Shown: positions 54,959 to 63,220, numbered from the stretch's first letter. The stretch is 64,000 bases of DNA from Mesorhizobium sp. PAMC28654 (GCF_020616515.1 NZ_CP085135.1:6557001-6621000); one strand, 5' to 3'. The notes: generated from the letters alone by a model not told the origin. Program-made: numbers and translations.

Positions 54959-55852
54959 TTATTCCAACGACGGCTCCCGGAACACGGACATTTCGGCACC
55001 ATCGGCGGCGTAGCGGGCGTGGCGAAAATCGCGGATGCCGAGAAGCCTGGCCTGCCACGCCAGCAGGATGAAATAGGATGGCGGCGCTGTCGGATCGGGG
55101 TCGCAGACAAGGACCGCCGGCCGGTTTTCCACAAAGCCGGGGACGAAGCGCCAGTCCTGCCTCGTGGAATAATTGTGGAAGTAGGTACTCACTTCCTTGC
55201 GCCCGTTCAGCCGCGTTCTCGCCACCAACTCCAGCCGCACGTCCTCGGCCAGCATGTCGCGGACGGCATCGAAATCATGGGCGTTGAAGCGATCGATATA
55301 GGCTTCGAGCAGCGAACGCTCCGACGTACTCAGGAATGGTGATGGAAGCTCTTCCGGCTCATCGGCGATTTCGCGCAGGCGGCCACGACCGCGATGCAGG
55401 GCGGCCTTGATGGCGGGAATGCTGGTGTCGAGGATGACGCTGATCTGCTGTAGCGAATAGCCGAGCACGTCCATCATGATGACGCTGCATCGCTGCGCGA
55501 CGGGAAGGCGCATGAAGGTACGCAGGCTGGCAGCCGCGGCCTCTCGTTCGATGGTGGGGTTTGCCGGATCGATGATCATATCCAGGTCCTCGCCGGAAAA
55601 GGCCTTCTCACGGGCGCGGCGGCGCAAAAGGTCGAGTGCCGCATTGTGAGCGATACGAAACAGCCAGCCTTCCGGGTTGGCGATCGGACCGACGTCCGGC
55701 AAGGCTTCGATCGCCTTGGCAAGCGCTTCCTGCAGCACATCCTCGCCGTCGATGACCGAGCCGGTCATGCGGGCGCAATAGCGGTGCAGCTTCGGACGCA
55801 ATTCGCCGAACAGGCGATCGAAAGGCTCGCGGATATCGCCAGTGATGGTCAT
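54959..55852 (-). CDS. ECF-type sigma factor with SnoaL-like C-terminal domain
   Basis: 297 residues. Region 2 (DGEDVLQEALAKAIEALPDV and GWLFRIAHNAALDLLRRRAR) and region 4 (LQQISVILDTSIPAIKAALH) are clear. After about residue 170 an NTF2/SnoaL-like domain follows (SERSLLEAYIDRFNAHDFDA, then VRDMLAEDVRLELVAR). Such domains modulate the sigma in families like ECF41, though I do not see the ECF41 linker motif. No anti-sigma gene is adjacent. The upstream small-protein gene ends 33 bases before it on the same strand, suggesting an operon. Confidence 0.88.
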   Translation of the reverse strand: MTITGDIREPFDRLFGELRPKLHRYCARMTGSVIDGEDVLQEALAKAIEALPDVGPIANPEGWLFRIAHNAALDLLRRRAREKAFSGEDLDMIIDPANPTIEREAAAASLRTFMRLPVAQRCSVIMMDVLGYSLQQISVILDTSIPAIKAALHRGRGRLREIADEPEELPSPFLSTSERSLLEAYIDRFNAHDFDAVRDMLAEDVRLELVARTRLNGRKEVSTYFHNYSTRQDWRFVPGFVENRPAVLVCDPDPTAPPSYFILLAWQARLLGIRDFRHARYAADGAEMSVFREPSLE

Positions 55853-55885
55853 GCGCCTGTCGTTTCGTGACGTCGTTCCATCGCT

Positions 55886-56191
55886 TTATTCGTCCAGCAT
55901 CCGATAATTGCCCACCACCGTCATCACGTCGCGATGTGGAAACTCGATGCAGCGATCCCTGATGCCATTCTGAAAGGCCTCGAATGCGACAAGCCCGGGA
56001 ATGACATTCGCGTGCTCCCCGGTTTCGACCTCGACGAGGTGGACAAAGGTACCGTCATCGGACCTCCACGTCATGTAGCGGACACCTTCAGGCGATTTGC
56101 CACGCAACTCCTGGAACACGGCTTTCACCAGCCGCTCGTTCTCGTCGGCCATTTCGGGTTTCGTCCTGTAGCGTATGAGGTGGTGTTTCAT
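55886..56191 (-). CDS. Small protein with ferredoxin-like (dimeric alpha/beta) fold
   Basis: 101 residues from the ATG at 56191 (AAGGAG six bases upstream; the ATG one codon before is too close). The sequence HHLIRYRTKPEMADENERLV and YMTWRSDDGTFVHLVEVETG is typical of small dimeric alpha/beta-barrel proteins related to antibiotic-biosynthesis monooxygenases. Function unknown. It lies just upstream of the ECF sigma gene and may be its operon partner. Confidence 0.72.
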   Translation of the reverse strand: MKHHLIRYRTKPEMADENERLVKAVFQELRGKSPEGVRYMTWRSDDGTFVHLVEVETGEHANVIPGLVAFEAFQNGIRDRCIEFPHRDVMTVVGNYRMLDE

Positions 56192-56320
56192 CATCTGCTC
56201 CTTTGGCAGCCCTGCGTCCTGCCGGCCGCTCATGTCTCAGACGTTGCGGGAAGCCAAAGGATTCGATCTCAGGAAAATATTTCCCCATCGCCCATCATAC
56301 CAATGCCGATGGGGCGTGAT

Positions 56321-56749
56321 TCACCCACCGTCTCGGACGAGCAGACGTTTCAGCATAGGCTCGATCCTTGAAAGCTCGTCGAGATGCGTGGCCGACAATT
56401 CCGCAAGGCAGTCGTCGGCGTGCTCGGTCAATCGTAGCAGGACGCGGCGCTGATCGTCCTTGTCCTGATCCCTTGTGACCAGCCCAGCCTCGCCAAGACG
56501 ATTGACCAGCTCGACGGCGCTATGGTGGCGAATGCGCAAGCGCTCCGCCAGATCGCCAATCGTCACCGGACCGCCGCCCGGAAAGCCCTTGATCGCCAGC
56601 AGCGCCTGATGCTGGCGCGGGGTCAGGCCGGCGCCTTCCGCCTGCACCTGGCTGAATTCGAGGAAACGGCGGATCAGGTAGCGGAACTCGGACAGGCGCT
56701 GGTAATCGGCTTGGCTGATGGTGGGGCGTGTTTTCCTGGGCAGCGTCAT
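56321..56749 (-). CDS. MarR family transcriptional regulator
   Basis: 142-residue regulator with the winged helix GLTPRQHQALLAIKGFPGGG, IGDLAERLRIRHHSAVELVN and the wing DQDKDDQRRVLLRLTEHADD. The ATG at 56749 has AAAGG upstream and is preferred over 56767. It is divergent from the ClC channel gene, and a 15-base palindrome lies between them. Confidence 0.88.
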   Translation of the reverse strand: MTLPRKTRPTISQADYQRLSEFRYLIRRFLEFSQVQAEGAGLTPRQHQALLAIKGFPGGGPVTIGDLAERLRIRHHSAVELVNRLGEAGLVTRDQDKDDQRRVLLRLTEHADDCLAELSATHLDELSRIEPMLKRLLVRDGG

Positions 56750-56816
56750 ATCCGACCTTTGTTCCATTCCGGCAAAAGCTCAAACGGTTTTCGTGCAAAA
56801 CCAGCTTGAATATTTA

Positions 56817-56831
56817 TATCGTGTTACGATA
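56817..56831. promoter_or_regulatory. Candidate MarR operator between marR and clc genes
   Basis: TATCGT-GTT-ACGATA is a perfect 6-bp inverted repeat with a 3-base centre, placed 68 bases upstream of the MarR start and 81 bases upstream of the ClC start. Size and form suit a MarR dimer site. Confidence 0.55.
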
Positions 56832-56911
56832 CATGAAGGTTGAAAAGCCGGCTGGCCCGCAATCCTGCCGCCTGTCCCAGATACGGCCCGCCGCCAGGAA
56901 GCAGAGCTGCC

Positions 56912-58714
56912 ATGAAGACCCATCAACCCAAGCCCGACCACCTCAGGGATTTCACGACCGATGCAAGCGTGCTGCTCATTGCCGCCATAGCCGTGGTCGT
57001 GGCGACCGCGGGCCTGTTTGCCGGCATCGCGCTGTTGAAGCTGATCCGGCTTGCCACCAACATCGCCTATTTCGGCCAGTTTTCGCTTGCCGACCTGAAG
57101 CTGCAAGATACGCCGCTTGGGCTTGCCGCGGCGATTGTTCCGGTCATCGGCGCGCTGATCATCGGCCTGATGGCGCGCTTCGGCAGCGAGAAGATTCGCG
57201 GCCACGGCATTCCCGAGGCCATCGAGGCGATCCTGCTTGGGCGGTCGCGGCTTGATGCCAAGGTTGCGATCCTGAAGCCGCTATCGTCGGCGATCTCGAT
57301 CGGCTCCGGCGGACCATTCGGCGCCGAAGGCCCGATCATCATGACCGGTGGCGCCATCGGCTCGCTGATCGCGCAGATGCTGCCGGTCAGCGACAATGAA
57401 CGCAAGACGCTGCTTGTGGCTGGCGCGGCGGCCGGCATGACCACCGTATTCGGAACGCCGATCGCCGCCATCATGCTGGCGGTGGAACTGCTGCTCTTCG
57501 AATGGACGCCGCGCAGCTTCATTCCCGTGGCGGTCGCGGCTGTTATCGCCGAGGTCGAACGCACCATGCTGCATCTTCCCGGACCGATCTTTCCGTTCCA
57601 GGGCGGGATGGAGATTTCCTTTGTCGGCCTTGGCGGCTGGGTTGCGATCGGCATTTGTGCGGGGCTGTTGTCGGGGCTGCTGACGCAGATGGTCTATGCC
57701 TGCGAGGACGGTTTTCAGAAACTGCCCATTCATTGGATGTGGTGGCCGATGATTGGCGGTCTGGTGGTCGGCATCGGCGGGTTGATCGAACCGCGGGCGC
57801 TCGGCGTCGGCTATGACAACATCGCCGATATGCTGGATGGCCGCATGGTCGCCACGGCAGCACTCATCCTGCTGGTGGTAAAGGCCATCATCTGGTCGGT
57901 TGCGCTGGGTTCGGGGACATCCGGAGGCGTGCTGGCGCCGCTTTTGATCATGGGCGGCGCGATGGGGGCGGTGCTGGCGGGCATCCTGCCCGCGGCGGAT
58001 CCGGGCTTCTGGGCGCTGCTGGCAATGGCGGCAACCATGGGCGGCACGATGCGGGCGCCGCTGACCGCCACCTTCTTCGCGGTGGAACTGACCGGCAACA
58101 CGCATATGCTGGTGCCGCTGATCGCGGCCTGTGCGGCGGCGCACGCCGTCACCGTGCTCCTGATGAAGCGTTCGATCCTGACCGAGAAAATCGCCAGGAG
58201 GGGACACCACCTAGTTCGCGAATACCGGGTCGATCCCTTCGCCTTGACCAGGGTGCGCGAGGTGATGACCTCAAATGTCGAGAGCGTGCCGTCGACGATG
58301 ACGCTGCATGGCGCGGCGGCGTTCCTGACCGCGCCGGAAACGCGGCATCCGAGTTTTCCCGTGGTCAATGAGGACGGGCATGTGCTCGGTCTCATCGATC
58401 CACCGGCGATCCTGCGCTGGAGACGCGCGGGCACGCATCGCACCACGACGCTCGGCGAATTGCTGGCCGGAAGCAAAGTCACGCTGGCCTATCCGGATGA
58501 GTATCTGGAAGGCCTCTCCGACAAGCTGCTGATGGCGAATGTTTCCCATCTGCCCGTGGTTACGCGCGAGGACGCACGGCTGGTCGGCTATGTCGGCTGG
58601 AAGGATCTGATGCGCGTGCGGTCGCGGAAACAGGCCGAGGAGCGCGATCGCTCGACCTTGATCGGCTTCGGCACGAGACGCGAGAAAAAGGAAGACGTGG
58701 TAGAGGGCGTCTAG
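56912..58714 (+). CDS. ClC chloride channel/transporter with CBS domains
   Basis: 600-residue membrane protein. The ClC filter motifs are present: GSGGPFGAEGP (residues 131-141, gating Glu139), and GSGTSGGVLAPLLIMGGAMG; the remaining helices fit the double-barrelled ClC fold. The C-terminal 150 residues carry a CBS pair (REVMTSNVESVPSTMTLHGA; LLMANVSHLPVVTRED). The ATG at 56912 gives a normal N-terminus. Whether it is a channel or a Cl-/H+ exchanger is not settled by sequence. Confidence 0.92.
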   Translation: MKTHQPKPDHLRDFTTDASVLLIAAIAVVVATAGLFAGIALLKLIRLATNIAYFGQFSLADLKLQDTPLGLAAAIVPVIGALIIGLMARFGSEKIRGHGIPEAIEAILLGRSRLDAKVAILKPLSSAISIGSGGPFGAEGPIIMTGGAIGSLIAQMLPVSDNERKTLLVAGAAAGMTTVFGTPIAAIMLAVELLLFEWTPRSFIPVAVAAVIAEVERTMLHLPGPIFPFQGGMEISFVGLGGWVAIGICAGLLSGLLTQMVYACEDGFQKLPIHWMWWPMIGGLVVGIGGLIEPRALGVGYDNIADMLDGRMVATAALILLVVKAIIWSVALGSGTSGGVLAPLLIMGGAMGAVLAGILPAADPGFWALLAMAATMGGTMRAPLTATFFAVELTGNTHMLVPLIAACAAAHAVTVLLMKRSILTEKIARRGHHLVREYRVDPFALTRVREVMTSNVESVPSTMTLHGAAAFLTAPETRHPSFPVVNEDGHVLGLIDPPAILRWRRAGTHRTTTLGELLAGSKVTLAYPDEYLEGLSDKLLMANVSHLPVVTREDARLVGYVGWKDLMRVRSRKQAEERDRSTLIGFGTRREKKEDVVEGV

Positions 58715-58935
58715 GAAACCGCGTCGCGCTTCGCCCACTCCAGGACATAAAGCCTTAGGGCCGAGGACAGGTTGGTGTCGCGGGGGCGAGTCGCGTCGAC
58801 TTCCGCGACAAGTGCGGCGAGCGTCAGCTTTCTGGTCGCCGCGATCGCGATGAGGTCGTCATAGAAGGGCTTTTCGAGGGAATAGCTGGTGCGGTGGCCG
58901 CGAATGGTCACCGAGCGTTTTACCACCGCGCTCAC
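58711..58935 (-). CDS. Ribbon-helix-helix domain protein
   Basis: 74-residue protein with an RHH-type N-terminal strand and helices (KRSVTIRGHRTSYSLEKPFY, then DDLIAIAATRKLTLAALVAE). Its stop overlaps the end of the ClC gene by four bases on the opposite strand. It is the third gene of the sspB-DUF4169-RHH group and may bind DNA. Role unknown. Confidence 0.82.
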   Translation of the reverse strand: MSAVVKRSVTIRGHRTSYSLEKPFYDDLIAIAATRKLTLAALVAEVDATRPRDTNLSSALRLYVLEWAKRDAVS

Positions 58936-58953
58936 GGGCGGAGTCTCATTTTG

Positions 58954-59196
58954 CTAGGCATCAGGTTCGTCCGAAAACAGCGGCGCACTTTTCGGCCCGA
59001 CGCTTTGGCTGCCCTTGTCGCCGGGCTCACGACGATGGCCGGCGACGAACTTTTCGGCCTTTTCGGCGATCAGCCGGTCGCGCTGTTTCTCCGCCTTGGA
59101 ACGGCCGTGTAATGCCCGGTTCTGTTCGGCGGCGCTCAGCTTCTCGTCCCGCGCCTTCTGTTTTCTGGCCTGGCGCAGATTGACGATGTCGCCCAT
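58954..59196 (-). CDS. DUF4169 family protein
   Basis: 80 residues beginning MGDIVNLRQARKQKARDEKL, the hallmark of DUF4169, highly charged and helical (SKAEKQRDRLIAEKAEKFVA), with a polar tail. Lies between sspB and the RHH gene, an arrangement often seen in Rhizobiales. Function unknown. Confidence 0.88.
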   Translation of the reverse strand: MGDIVNLRQARKQKARDEKLSAAEQNRALHGRSKAEKQRDRLIAEKAEKFVAGHRREPGDKGSQSVGPKSAPLFSDEPDA

Positions 59197-59212
59197 GGCG
59201 TGGCTCGTCAGG

Positions 59213-59752
59213 TCACTTCTTGCGGAAGGCGTCTAGCGAGACGACTTCCGCGCCCTTGGCAGCGGCATCCGTCGCCGCGGGCTTCTTCTCGGCCTCGGCC
59301 GCGGCCTTCTTCTCGGCCTTCGGCTTTTTCTCGGAGACGATTGTCAGCGTCTCGGGCGGGGCTTGAGCGGCTGGCTCGTCGGCTGCCGCGCCATCCGTCT
59401 TGACATCGAACTCGAGTTCGAAATTGACAGACGGGTCATAAAAGCCGCGCACCGCCGAGAACGGAATTTCCAGCTTTTCCGGAACATCGGAGAAGGACAG
59501 CCCAACCTCGAAGCCGGTATCCGTCACTTTCAAGTCCCAATACTGGAACTGGATGACGATGGTCATCTGTTCGGGATAGCGCTCGCGCAGCCTTGAAGAC
59601 ACGCGAACGCCTGGCGCACCGGTCAGGAAGGTGATGAAGAAATGATGGTTGCCGGGCAGGCCGGTGCGCGCGACCTCGGCCAGAACCTTGCGCATGACGC
59701 CGCGCAATGCCTCCTGGGCCAGAATGTCGTAGCGGATGTGGTCGTCGGCCAT
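59213..59752 (-). CDS. sspB: SspB-like ClpXP adaptor protein
   Basis: 179 residues. The folded N-terminal domain (IRYDILAQEALRGVMRKVLA and FITFLTGAPGVRVSSRLRER) binds ssrA-tagged substrates. A Lys/Ala-rich linker then leads to the C-terminal ClpX-binding end EVVSLDAFRKK. The start at 59752 is chosen over 59821. It functions with the tmRNA tag system encoded about 3 kb away (ssrA at 62.7-63 kb), handing tagged proteins to ClpXP. Confidence 0.92.
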   Translation of the reverse strand: MADDHIRYDILAQEALRGVMRKVLAEVARTGLPGNHHFFITFLTGAPGVRVSSRLRERYPEQMTIVIQFQYWDLKVTDTGFEVGLSFSDVPEKLEIPFSAVRGFYDPSVNFELEFDVKTDGAAADEPAAQAPPETLTIVSEKKPKAEKKAAAEAEKKPAATDAAAKGAEVVSLDAFRKK

Positions 59753-59906
59753 GTGACGGTCAGGTTCCGTTGAATCTTCCGCATAGCTGTAATCAAGCTT
59801 GAGGGCGGCGTAAACCGGCATATAGATCGAGGCCGTGCCTAAGCTAGGCCTGTCGCCGTCTATTTTGATCGTTTGGGCCGCATTTCAAGAAGCCTGGCAA
59901 AACGAT

Positions 59907-60596
59907 CTACGTGTTGGCGAGCGCGCCGAGCTTTTCTGTACTGGCCGCGGACTTGCGCCTGCCGAAGGCGCGCAGGAAGGTGCGCACGCCATTGGTCGCC
60001 GATTGCAGCACCTCATCGTCCCGAGGCGTGCCGCCGAGCATGAAAATTGTCTGCAGTTCGGCGTTGACGAGGCCTAGAAACTGCCGCGCCGCGACATCGG
60101 GATCGTCGATCGCGAGGTAACCGCCATAGGCGAGGCGGGCAAAGCGGGCGGCAAGCGCCGGCCATGTCCTGCCGGGTCCTTGTTCGCGCCACTCGGCAAA
60201 CAGCTCGGGATAGCGCTCGCCCTCGGTCTGGATCAGCTTGCGCAGGAATTTTCCGTCGCGGTTGCAGATGCAGTTATGGTTCATGCGCACCGCGAAGGCG
60301 ATCAGATCGGCCTCGAGATCCCTGGGTTGGTCGGGGAAGGTGGAAATGGTGGCAAAGATGCCGGCGTTGCAACGCTCGGTGAGGTCGCGAACCACGGCAA
60401 CGAAGAGTTTTTCCTTGTCGCCATGATGATTGTAGACGGTCTGGCGCGAGACGCCGGCCTCGACCGCGATCAGGTCGATGTTGGCGCCGGCGAAGCCCTC
60501 GCGGCAGAAAACGGACGCCGCGGAGTCAACAATGGACACGCGCTTGGCCTCGTGGCCGCGTGGCGGAAAAGTGTCAGGAGAAACGCTTGGTCTCAT
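59907..60596 (-). CDS. TetR/AcrR family transcriptional regulator
   Basis: 229-residue repressor with an N-terminal helix-turn-helix (IVDSAASVFCREGFAGANID, then EAGVSRQTVYNHHGDKEKLF) and a helical ligand domain resembling the AefR-like type. It is divergent from a Bcr/CflA-type efflux pump gene, with a perfect palindrome between them, so it very likely represses the pump. Confidence 0.92.
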   Translation of the reverse strand: MRPSVSPDTFPPRGHEAKRVSIVDSAASVFCREGFAGANIDLIAVEAGVSRQTVYNHHGDKEKLFVAVVRDLTERCNAGIFATISTFPDQPRDLEADLIAFAVRMNHNCICNRDGKFLRKLIQTEGERYPELFAEWREQGPGRTWPALAARFARLAYGGYLAIDDPDVAARQFLGLVNAELQTIFMLGGTPRDDEVLQSATNGVRTFLRAFGRRKSAASTEKLGALANT

Positions 60597-60622
60597 AAAA
60601 ATCTATATAGAGGTGATTGACG

Positions 60623-60644
60623 ATTTAGACAAGACTGTCTAAAT
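60623..60644. promoter_or_regulatory. TetR operator between regulator and pump
   Basis: ATTTAGACA-AGAC-TGTCTAAAT is a perfect 9-bp inverted repeat with a 4-base centre, 27 bases upstream of the TetR start on the minus strand and 120 bases upstream of the pump. It fits a TetR dimer site that would control both genes. Confidence 0.72.
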
Positions 60645-60763
60645 TTGTGGACACGATACGAAGAGGTTCCACTCCGGAGAAGTGTCGGAACCTCATGGGA
60701 TGGAACGTCCTAGGGTTAGACGTCGCCTGGCGGCGGCAACCACATTCGAAAGAAGCCACTATC

Positions 60764-61384
60764 ATGAGTCCCAAATTCCTCCGCATCGCGGTCGTGCTCG
60801 GCTTGTTGTCCGCCATAGGGCCGTTCGCCATCGACATGTATCTGCCCGCACTGCCGTCGATCGGCGCGGATTTGCACGCCGGTACCGCCGCCGTGCAGAT
60901 GAGCCTGCTGATCTTCTTCCTTTCCATGGGTTTCGGCCAGATCGTCGTCGGGCCGATCTCCGACATGGTCGGCCGCAAGCTGCCGCTTTATGGCGGCTTG
61001 GTGCTGTTCATGATCGGCGGCGTCGGTTCGGCGATGGCGCCGACCATCGAATGGCTGATCGCCTTCCGTTTCCTGCAAGGCCTGGGCGCCAGCGCCGGCA
61101 TGGCGGTGCCGCGCGCCATCGTGCGCGACCTGCACACCGGCACCGAGGCCGCCAAGCTGATGTCCTTGTTGATGCTGGTGTTTGCGGTGTCGCCGATCCT
61201 GGCGCCGCTGACCGGAAGCGTGATCATCGAGAATTTCGGCTGGCGCGCCGTGTTCTGGACGGTGACGGCTGCGGCGGCACTCGCCACCATCCTGCTGGCG
61301 ACCTCGCTCAAGGAAACGCGGCCGGTGGAAGATCGTGTGCCGGCTCCTCTTTCGGCACCGCGCTTGCTGGCTACCGCTTCCTGA
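60764..61384 (+). CDS. Bcr/CflA-type MFS drug transporter, N-terminal fragment (frameshift)
   Basis: First half of an MFS exporter: IGPFAIDMYLPALPSIGADL and GQIVVGPISDMVGRKLPLYG (MFS signature) and GASAGMAVPRAIVRDL are typical of Bcr/CflA proteins. A weak ribosome site (AAAGAAG) precedes the ATG. The frame breaks between 61343 and 61348, giving a foreign end (LSAPRLLATAS), whereas the protein should continue as SFGTALAGYRFLMGDRNFLG in the next frame. About 206 residues, six helices. Confidence 0.85.
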   Translation: MSPKFLRIAVVLGLLSAIGPFAIDMYLPALPSIGADLHAGTAAVQMSLLIFFLSMGFGQIVVGPISDMVGRKLPLYGGLVLFMIGGVGSAMAPTIEWLIAFRFLQGLGASAGMAVPRAIVRDLHTGTEAAKLMSLLMLVFAVSPILAPLTGSVIIENFGWRAVFWTVTAAAALATILLATSLKETRPVEDRVPAPLSAPRLLATAS

Positions 61385-61971
61385 TGGGCGATCGTAATTT
61401 CCTTGGCCTGACCGCGATCGCCGGCTTCGGCATTGCGAGCTTCTTCGTCTATCTGTCGAGCTCGTCCTTCATCCTGATCGATCATTACGGGCTGTCGCCT
61501 TCGGTCTACAGCGTGTTCTTTTCGATCAACGCAGTCGCCTTCATCGGCATGTCGCAGATGACGGGGCTGTTGGCGGAGCGGTTCGGACTGCGGCGCGTCG
61601 TGCGTGTCGCGGTCACCGGCTACGCAACGACGATGGTGGTGCTGTTCGCGGTCATGGCCACCGGCATCGACCGGCTCGACGTGATGGCGGCGCTGCTGTT
61701 CGTCGGCTACGGCTTCCTCGGCCTTGTCATTCCGACCACCTCGGTGCTGGCCATGGAAGAGCATGGCGAGATCGCCGGCACGGCCTCTGCGCTGATGGGC
61801 ACGCTGCATTTCGCCATTGGCGCGCTCGCCATGGGTGTTGCCGGTGTGTTCTTCGATGGCACGCCGTTGCCCATGGTGGCTGGCATCGCGCTGTGCGCGG
61901 TGATCTCCTTCACGCTGGCCAAGGTGACGCTCGGCCGTGGGCGCGAAGCCGTCGAAGCGCCGGCGGAGTAA
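61348..61971 (+). CDS. Bcr/CflA-type MFS drug transporter, C-terminal fragment
   Basis: The remaining six helices (FLGLTAIAGFGIASFFVYLS; INAVAFIGMSQMTGLLAERF; TASALMGTLHFAIGALAMGV). Homology begins at about 61348; a possible re-start ATG lies at 61384. With the missing base restored the whole would be about 402 residues, a normal length for the family. Unless the frameshift is an error, the pump is non-functional. Confidence 0.83.
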   Translation, partial: SFGTALAGYRFLMGDRNFLGLTAIAGFGIASFFVYLSSSSFILIDHYGLSPSVYSVFFSINAVAFIGMSQMTGLLAERFGLRRVVRVAVTGYATTMVVLFAVMATGIDRLDVMAALLFVGYGFLGLVIPTTSVLAMEEHGEIAGTASALMGTLHFAIGALAMGVAGVFFDGTPLPMVAGIALCAVISFTLAKVTLGRGREAVEAPAE

Positions 61972-61991
61972 GCAGTCACCAGCAAGCCATG

Positions 61992-62018
61992 AAAGGCCGG
62001 GTCGATCCCGGCCTTTTT
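61992..62018. terminator. Intrinsic terminator between convergent genes
   Basis: GGCCGGG (61995-62001) pairs with CCCGGCC (62007-62013) around the loop TCGAT, extended by AAA/TTT, and followed by a T-run (62014-62018). It ends the pump transcript on the + strand and, with the A-run on its left, may also end the AAA ATPase transcript. Confidence 0.85.
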
Positions 62019-62027
62019 CAGGTTCGA

Positions 62028-62579
62028 TCAGACGAAACCAGTTTCGGTCAGCACGAATTCCAGGCGTTTCTCGATCGGCGCCAGGGGCAGCGGAACCAGT
62101 TCATAGCCCAGTTCCGTGTAGACGCCGACCAGCGCATGATAGGTGCGCTCGGCCTCGTCGAGCGTCTGCTTGCGTTCTTCATCCTGCGCGAAGATGTCCG
62201 GCCAGGGCGGGGCAATGAAGACGCGCGGGTTGTAGCGGAAGCGGTCTGCCGCGGCGCTGACGTGCCCGGGTACCGGCAGGCCGCTCAGCCTGAGATAGCC
62301 GAGCGTGTCCGGTACGCCTCGGTCGAAGAAGACGGGCCCGTTCTGTTCGATGGCTTCTTGATACGAGCGCAGTTCCCACGACAGCATCAGTTCGGCGAAG
62401 AGTGCCCGGTCATGCCAGGGCAGGGCAGGACCGCCTATCGCCGACTGGTCGCGAATGATGCCGCGCCCCGCCTCCACGGAAGTGGCGAAGCCGGCTGACC
62501 GCAAGGCTTCGATCAATGTGGTCTTGCCCGAACCCGGGCCGCCGGTCAGCACAAGGAATCGATCGGAATCGTTTTGCAT
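62028..62579 (-). CDS. AAA family ATPase (AAA_28 type)
   Basis: 183-residue P-loop protein: Walker A TGGPGSGKTTLIEAL, followed by VEAGRGIIRDQSAIG and a VFFDRGVPDTLGY kinase-like motif. This resembles the AAA_28 group (NadR/Ttd14-like), small nucleoside- or phospholipid-binding ATPases with no defined role here. The start at 62579 is chosen; 62615 gives 12 more residues. It converges on the pump gene. Confidence 0.83.
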   Translation of the reverse strand: MQNDSDRFLVLTGGPGSGKTTLIEALRSAGFATSVEAGRGIIRDQSAIGGPALPWHDRALFAELMLSWELRSYQEAIEQNGPVFFDRGVPDTLGYLRLSGLPVPGHVSAAADRFRYNPRVFIAPPWPDIFAQDEERKQTLDEAERTYHALVGVYTELGYELVPLPLAPIEKRLEFVLTETGFV

Positions 62580-62689
62580 TTTTTGTCCATGGAGCAAGGA
62601 GACACGCGGCTCCACGGTTTCGCGGCCGACTGGTCGTACGAATTCTGCCAGCGGGAGCTACAGTTGCGTGACGCATGTTGAAGGAGGGG

Positions 62690-63014
62690 GAGAAGTGGAG
62701 GTTTCTGTTGCCAGGTACCTCCGAACCCCGCCTAGAAGTGCGAACCCCTAGGACTTGAATTGAAGCTATCGCACCGCTTACGCGGCGAGACGTGCTTCCG
62801 CATAGTTGTCGTTTGCAACTACAAGTTTAGCCCGATGACGGTGGTACCATGCCGGGCAAAAGTACGATCTTTACACCTTCGTCGATCCTATTTCGCCCCC
62901 AGCAAAAGCCGCTCTTTCACCAGAGCGGTTTTTGGTGGAGGCGCCGGGTACCGCCCCCGGGTCCGAACGGCTTATTTCATCGCCCATTTATCGCCATAGT
63001 CGGTCAAGCCGACA
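62690..63014 (-). ncRNA. ssrA: tmRNA (ssrA), circularly permuted two-piece type
   Basis: Transfer-messenger RNA for ribosome rescue. On the minus strand the tag reads GCA AAC GAC AAC TAT GCG then GAA GCA CGT CTC GCC GCG TAA (62816-62778), giving ANDNYAEARLAA. The coding piece begins GGGGGCG (62900-62894), which pairs over seven positions, one of them G-U, with CGCCTCC (62943-62937) before a terminal ACCA (62936-62933) of the acceptor piece. Thus the 3' acceptor end is encoded before the 5' end, joined by a 32-base spacer with a hairpin. Outer limits are approximate. A CTATATT box near 63020-63026 could be the -10 element. Confidence 0.9.
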
Positions 63015-63220
63015 AAACGAATATAGGGGCCGGTCGTGGAAAATGAAAGGCCGCAATCGCGCTTTGTCCCCGTTTCAAATTGCAACGCAAAGGGTTGACT
63101 TGAAAGCGCTCTCAACCGAAGCTTTGCCACGGTGAGGAGTTACCGACCTAGCGCACAAGTTGCGGCAGCGCGCCACAGCCCTCATCGATCGGATCCGTGG
63201 CGCCGACGAGGGGAAGTTTG

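Noticed and set aside
56770..56911. Fluoride riboswitch before the ClC gene
   Set aside because: ClC genes of the fluoride type often have one, but the conserved GGNGAUGG core is not present, and the protein has the GAEGP filter with gating Glu and CBS domains of ordinary ClC proteins.
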